Assembly: GCA_947366645.1 (NCBI GenBank)
Contig: CANBAX010000014.1
Location: forward strand, 1-12,719
Reading direction: 5' to 3'
From: an uncultured Clostridia bacterium
GTDB taxonomy: Bacteria > Bacillota > Clostridia > Christensenellales > UBA1242
Length of the DNA: 12,719 nucleotides
A program made the position numbers and the translations under genes. The notes below the pieces were generated by a model. That model worked only from the letters and a program-made list of their open reading frames with translations. It searched no databases and was not told the DNA's origin. Within the stretch, counting starts at the first letter, position 1, and each line of letters opens with the position of its first letter. Of the stretch, positions 11,801 to 12,719 are shown piece after piece.

Positions 11801-12719
11801 TCAAATCAAAGGAAATGGCGGAGAGTATTTCTCACTGACACCTGAAGTACCAACTGCGGTAGGCGGGGTTACAGGCTTGCTGGCTGGCGGAAGTATAGAA
11901 AACGCGTATAACGATGTTCAACTTATAGTGCCAAATAAAAATATTGATGGTAAAACATATGAGATTATCAGTGTTGGCGGAATTGCAGGAAGGGTCGCAT
12001 ATAATGGAGATTCAAATATAAGCGACAGCATAGTCAATAAAAATATTGAAGCAGTTGCAATTAATCTAGGTGGAATAGTTGGAAGTGTAGAAAGTAGCCT
12101 TAAAATCATGCAGGTGGCAAATAAGTCGGAAAGACTTTATGCTTATGGAAGGGTAAGACAGGTTTCAGTTGGTGGCTTGGTTGGAAAAATTTCAGGCTCA
12201 ACTGTAATTGAAAATACTTATTCTACTGCTGATATCGAGGTTGTCACTCATGTAAGCAATTCTGATATTATTGCAAGACTTGGTGGCTTAGTTGGGGAAG
12301 GAAATCCAAGTTATATGACGCGTGCTTTCACAACCGCAAAAATCACCGCAAACTTACAAGATAAAACACAGGTCGGTTCGGTTAAGCCGATAACAAAATC
12401 TGAAGAAGGATATGAGTTTAAATCCACTGGTGGTGGATACAATTCCGTATTTTACTTTGGAAAAACAATAAGTAGTGAAACAGCTCACCCAACTGTTTAT
12501 GTTGATTTCGCAGCCAAAGTGCTAAACAATAAGGCGTCATTAACGATAAACTGTTTAGGTGATGGTAGTGGTTCTGCCGCAGGCGGAGATGTGCTGTCAC
12601 CAAATAATGTTTACAGTATGGTAGCAAGCGACTTTGCTAATGATAGTAATTGGGATAGGTACTGGAATAAAGATGAAACTACTTCTCCAAGATCGGAAGA
12701 GCGTCGTGTAGGGAAAGAG
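2736..12719 (+). CDS. Giant surface lipoprotein with Ig-like and three beta-helix (GLUG-like) modules, 3' end missing
   Basis: One uninterrupted frame runs from ATG 2736 to the window edge; 3,318 codons are genuine and the last ten come from adapter sequence. The product starts with a lipoprotein signal (K3, K5, K6, a hydrophobic core at about 9-24, and FVSC ending at Cys26), so it should be exported and tethered to the outer face of the membrane. The order is: Ig-like domain at about 45-122; poorly recognised beta-rich sequence to about 1045; module 1 (1047-1465); Big_2-like domain (1522-1572); Ig-like region to about 2310; module 2 (2317-2712); module 3 (2756 onward). The modules share a cap, a GLF motif and repeated (V/A)GG-type motifs typical of right-handed beta-helix surface proteins. 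No protease, hydrolase, LPXTG or other enzyme motif was seen. Its gene follows the VirB4 gene by eight bases, so a role at the conjugation surface (adhesin, contact fibre or exclusion factor) is plausible but unproven. The C-terminus is unknown. Confidence 0.9.
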   Translation, partial: MAKAKKINFILLSLLLAFAGIFFVSCGEIDYTNVFITCQEANITLDIEEEREINFTIQNYSSNMNGELSIHNDAPSVVSYEKSVSNNGVTTLRLKGLKGGTAHIRAALTADGRKDCMITVIVRQYADNISNKENNLYTSYKTELVPTANDFTLDGNVRDLSFYFFGSVPEGWPPLTLNDIWNESSYINEFVSVKLINQDNKNYLIFRDSKDQLFTLKENDGLDNEKCRFEFLPVTVAEDGKTYNFEAAHQVVLGEKYTFIAKYANLDKPFVQRDFYILGDIGKASYEYSYNNTLDSQNGDIVLIPNREENYQGVKLVVTLPTKSGFVKNDYTFDTKYLSISEIFNEEDQQTYVFEINNKSITSIDTTLSLQFYFDGFKDSDDDSVNLTLDIPVKIIYQPTSIYVNNKLEPDFLTFYDNYSGDFGWQYLNLSVSPRDSVYTKTVVEFDSEEVAVKYDGIERSEGTFTIPDLSKPLLVRGGSKTTDGGYGEIKFKVTYEVLGSENTIETVVYYSVEKGASRILPFDDYYKNNGVYLSSQSEEWVEFKGFYANAPFKYATLRYKGGEGSQDVIMMEGEAKPNEKDNAIIMKLRTKGIVGSGIYTLSLDNGTSEDIRFVVSDSFDGNIGVKYNNGNNAVTSTEIIEGVEENDLGGIKLFVLNSGNNNTEIEVKLVANNNENSSVLQYVNTGNKIGDGFNYNFRAVDNTLLITTDGNGNGYILMELDLIIVKDFKIEIIKRKFTLSIVSYRLIEKIDVYKEKDGKGEYADKTSASFVEVYVGTDNQNARSALLNVAPRKEGYYFFDPSKKADVFEAFKPEFIYWTFQNQMIYVNPQNIYEDYQLGDYGVFNPKTMMFTANPNAQSIDIVLIANIKQEDILYSYTIRILSSDYIEVTGLTLSKSEEVINFSSQNRVSSRHKDLIVFDNTTNKATNPDIRVMFTPALVETQNEEGVIVAKYANIFGEKVQEGSYESYQGIKKIKQEDGSYLVTLDVAESFLNSDLSKSTKSLTGQLMIVASDWLDQSGNLKKDYSARAIRLQINFNNGTEENRFQLETAEDIIEMKSALNLHYALSTKIVLTKEGNNSLPLGNLSGSIVGTTNYSCISGIEITDSSRIGEYYGLFTDVTGRIENLQFEGKIKINNAEANAKIGIVTAKNSGQMINLGVTVTEDSSVVTSGSANIGLVAGENDGTLLQDYTVYQQGEILSPHILSYMGSNKLTVTANDNVNVGGVVGLNKGQIEKKDNEALILTGYSNYISYANITVIKHNNVANDYVGGVAGQSIEGSGIVSSIVKAGEGILVGGRIEGGSYVGGVVGKFTGTALQGISARAFVRGASENLGAISGSATGVINSGMYFVEAVDDGRTGIESSMVIRFLTGVEEETSYDINNVVFGVSSNLEINPNSVYTYVARNRVEIGEQGSITNIDTTESSLNKYYGDYIEARYPNVNETSFTITKQGWFTLGENLWTINVNEGFKEFEENSNTFYAYYFKAMGENVDETQESQKLLDENYNKLTTNSYLYPIMPSVSGLILTSENSNKLFIDENGQMTIKGTGETIVNVKSVLNTNKQMSIVIKAVNYFNSDENLSIVYNSSAIGNRPIDISEFEIKGNNSVSLYLKPDYTLKSFDSLTTIFDSHGQGNIKGKNIYLAQNEEIIPELNIVKFTNLDGSESSQLPKLNIIIDGQTVVINRGVDSVEGIYGFNIRTKLVSNNNKKCYVNKDIKDTKVIYTKGAEEIRVSYESLPVYTYKETENFISIYSQSKENKPRYVIFDENDNPLQGSMENIKYKFTEDEKLFIVRFNPQVSDKTGWQDFVLGISVNRLSSVYKNRHTLDIYKDYYIKIYADSNYEVSYNVPFKLLNMTVKDISIDNYAKITDVEENKDFSTASLKTEAGTSGLLIVGLTPDDADYDYIEITNTEKGNIAGNGKGSFSLVGRNKNREGDSNLFIENNVIGSPIPNGLRIYWKDLNNFYQMENIEDYHGEIYIKYMVGTSNVTDGAAAEFKVTVFDKGKPVKNKTITLEVHLENKVVITIDGKTQNSDNSYNVARGLKYKLNLDYHGFTFSDIEKPQVYVFNGKDENGQFNKTAISNVAYVSQDGDSYYLNIKSDALNYAEYQTGYPVIISTNAYHKDGVNERSASFDMPVNILEYVINYQYSVGDALKDIVEGMDNGVIHVQIGNIQPLKVDLSTIMEYDHTNQSVVTKVETFINSMTQDAEWKVYTNLNESGLPVGGSVTTEEGKHNSTYEISPEITLDNIYFKTNGLNVTPVVTHNYVNSYYIFSFKSGFTISERTGVYEVTTNQTSASLYTEFRFNVFQSSSSDHPIPIYNEEQLKDMRANSHYILMEDITLTSQTFSPIQVEVASLDGNGNTIYFNGDYSFTGENLGLFRSIGNGAVIKNLTLALKGTTNFRTNSTSFNAGLLAGESSGNITNCYVHSGDYDDNYFSVLCPSQDDAACYVAGIVGRNNGNITNCRSSLNITSSYNVSGIAGVNTRKIASSYYKNGRLESNSQYKHKVGGLVVENGTSAGSVDERNGAIIMTSYVSGQPEAGRVYTTDTTHYIKSSQPTAGLAFTNNGKIIDCYTNISMQGSSTMAGFVHANAGQIKNCFSLSILVDRVSTSSGFARENSIDGVTGSFENCYYLYRPADNDQKEPPINSSIDDSRFEGTLRLKEEEFNNLKGYFNSYSYTETTSVNSVWFYSSGQTSDMYDNTQFGGGRLELVAPNIIANSKKELHESYEDSSGDIVYNYIYSDSSAPLGSLRNPYLIESAESFERDMLSPMTQSGFNNNSYRLIADINYSNITTPSQTYKIIFFGNIEGNGMTISQNRLYSNDKLLNAGLFAQIGNETHQGSVMNLTLQPKEIRFANTNCVGALAGTLTNGNIYNVEVYTEDELNVQGKNFVGGVIGRAINSYTMKNITGSLSVAAYHTPDEETSTTIDTNSYSQSSTNLSRYSYAGGIVGFASGQGKMQNLSSQAISNIMGDRVGLVMGGIDKDVKAEDIFVDLTDSLKIKAFTYGGLAVGETKGKIDKVQIKGNGGEYFSLTPEVPTAVGGVTGLLAGGSIENAYNDVQLIVPNKNIDGKTYEIISVGGIAGRVAYNGDSNISDSIVNKNIEAVAINLGGIVGSVESSLKIMQVANKSERLYAYGRVRQVSVGGLVGKISGSTVIENTYSTADIEVVTHVSNSDIIARLGGLVGEGNPSYMTRAFTTAKITANLQDKTQVGSVKPITKSEEGYEFKSTGGGYNSVFYFGKTISSETAHPTVYVDFAAKVLNNKASLTINCLGDGSGSAAGGDVLSPNNVYSMVASDFANDSNWDRYWNKDETTSPRSEERRVGKE
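2868..3101 (+). other. N-terminal Ig-like (Big-type) domain
   Basis: Residues 45-122 alternate polar and hydrophobic positions and end in a segment, GLKGGTAHIRAALTADG followed by MITVIV, that resembles the last strands of bacterial Ig-like Big_2 domains (G-x-a-x-I-x-a followed by a final I-x-V strand). It follows the lipid anchor after about 18 residues and would begin the stalk. Family membership is tentative. Confidence 0.5.
3102..5873 (+). other. Beta-rich N-terminal stalk region of the lipoprotein, no family recognised
   Basis: Residues 123-1046 are rich in Asn, Asp, Lys, Tyr and Thr with short alternating hydrophobic strands and almost no cysteine. The pattern suggests a string of beta-sandwich domains; aromatic clusters such as EGWPP (near 3243) and FGWQY (near 3999) may mark domain cores. 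I see no catalytic motif and no long exact DNA repeat. The function is probably spacing or binding, by position only. Confidence 0.45.
5874..7130 (+). repeat. Beta-helix module 1 (GLUG-like repeats)
   Basis: The module opens with the cap FQLETAEDIIEM (residues 1047-1058) and HYALSTKIVL, then GLF at 1116-1118 with IENLQFEG. Repeats follow at about 1145 (IGIVTAKNSGQ), 1177 (IGLVAGENDGT), 1224 (VGGVVGLNKGQ), 1270 (VGGVAGQ) and 1306 (VGGVVGKFTG). It closes in a tryptophan-bearing segment with W1454 and W1462. The repeats diverge in DNA, so the array is old or under selection for protein shape. It is the least regular of the three modules. Confidence 0.7.
7299..7451 (+). other. Big_2-like Ig domain after module 1
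   Basis: Residues 1522-1572 hold FIDENGQMTIKGTGETIVNV (1536-1555) and a final strand MSIVIKAV. This is the usual Big_2 layout: d-x-x-G-x-(V/M)-T-(A/I)-x-G-x-G-x-(A/T)-x-(I/V)-x-V, then a closing strand. It is the clearest Ig-like match in the protein. Such domains commonly serve as spacers or ligand-binding units in surface proteins. Confidence 0.65.
7452..9683 (+). other. Central Ig-like spacer of the lipoprotein
   Basis: Residues 1573-2316 separate module 1 from module 2. Short strand-like segments alternate with Asn/Asp/Lys loops. Residues of about 1994-2018 (AEFKVTVFDKGKPVKNKTI and onward) resemble the start of an invasin-type Ig domain, where G-x-P-V is a common turn. The remaining part is not recognised. 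No cysteine pairs, enzyme motifs or low-complexity tracts stand out. Confidence 0.45.
9684..10871 (+). repeat. Beta-helix module 2 with cysteine ladder
   Basis: The cap IPIYNEEQLKDM (residues 2317-2328) leads into HYILMEDITL and a DGNGNTI turn, then GLF at 2378-2380 with VIKNLTL. Seven repeats start at about 2411, 2452, 2478, 2508, 2560, 2586 and 2613, with the form (A/S)G-(I/L/F)-x-x-x-N-x-G-x-I-x-(N/D)-C. Cysteines sit at 2425, 2465, 2573, 2599 and 2631, mostly 13 residues after the repeat start. The module closes with VWFYSSG (W2689) and GGGRLEL, as such modules often end in W-x-x-x-x-G-x-x-x-x-L. Confidence 0.75.
11001..12689 (+). repeat. Beta-helix module 3 (glycine-rich GLUG-like repeats)
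   Basis: After RNP comes the cap YLIESAESFERDM (residues 2756-2768), then SYRLIADINY, a GNGMTI turn and GLF at 2830-2832 with VMNLTL. Repeats start at about 2862, 2893, 2947, 2976, 3007, 3042, 3080, 3111, 3145 and 3182; most read (V/L)GG(I/V/L)(V/A/I/T)G. Sites equivalent to the module 2 cysteines carry small residues (NAY, NTY). A segment NWDRYW (W3306 and W3310) looks like the closing strand, so the module is nearly complete where the contig ends. Confidence 0.75.
12690..12719 (+). other. Illumina adapter read-through at the contig end (artefact)
   Basis: The last 30 bases begin AGATCGGAAGAGCGTCGTGT and continue in register with the common Illumina TruSeq adapter as I know it. Their GC content is far above the flanking AT-rich gene. 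They keep the lipoprotein frame open for ten spurious codons (RSEERRVGKE), which should be trimmed. The first base or two could be shared by chance with genuine sequence. Confidence 0.97.

Noticed and set aside
1491..12627. Minus-strand open frames of 60-97 codons scattered under the two large genes
   Set aside because: They lie wholly inside well-supported + strand genes, lack plausible ribosome sites and familiar motifs, and have the composition of antisense shadows.
5874..12689. CRISPR array or DNA-level tandem repeat
   Set aside because: The periodicity is only at protein level; repeat units vary in length and sequence, and no identical DNA repeats with unique spacers were seen.
52..12689. 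Mollicute code (TGA read as Trp)
   Set aside because: No in-frame TGA occurs in more than 4,200 codons, and the roughly 20 tryptophans are all TGG.

Overview
The window reads as one end of an AT-rich contig, very probably from a low-GC Gram-positive bacterium (Bacillota or relatives, perhaps an uncultured gut lineage). The evidence is the base composition, strong purine-rich Shine-Dalgarno sites, a VirB4 ATPase carrying a PrgI/VirB3-like membrane hairpin, and a lipoprotein signal peptide. All tryptophans that I see in the two large frames are TGG and no frame is broken by TGA, so the standard bacterial code fits. The genus cannot be fixed from this sequence.

The whole window is coding on the + strand and looks like one operon. 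Bases 1-36 are the hydrophobic tail of an upstream protein. After 15 bases a GTG-started gene (52-2727) encodes an 891-residue VirB4-family ATPase, the motor of a type IV secretion or conjugation apparatus. Eight bases after its stop, with a Shine-Dalgarno overlapping that stop, a second gene begins at 2736 and stays open to the end of the window. I translated it codon by codon and found no stop in 3,318 genuine codons. It is easy to miss because it has no stop inside the window.

The second gene encodes a giant surface lipoprotein. Its order is: signal peptide with lipidated Cys26; Ig-like N-terminal region; a first beta-helix/GLUG-like module (residues about 1047-1465); a Big_2-like domain; a long Ig-like stretch (about 1575-2310); a second beta-helix module (about 2317-2712) with a ladder of cysteines; and a third, glycine-rich module (about 2756 to the end). 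The three modules share a cap motif, a GLF motif and GG-type repeats, so they are copies of one design. The C-terminus lies beyond the contig.

The last 30 bases (12690-12719) match an Illumina adapter and are not biological; the true sequence stops at or before 12689.

Taken together, a conjugation motor co-expressed with a very large membrane-anchored beta-rich protein suggests that the lipoprotein is a cell-surface part of the transfer machine, for example a mating-contact fibre or adhesin. The gene order is directly seen; the role is inference.
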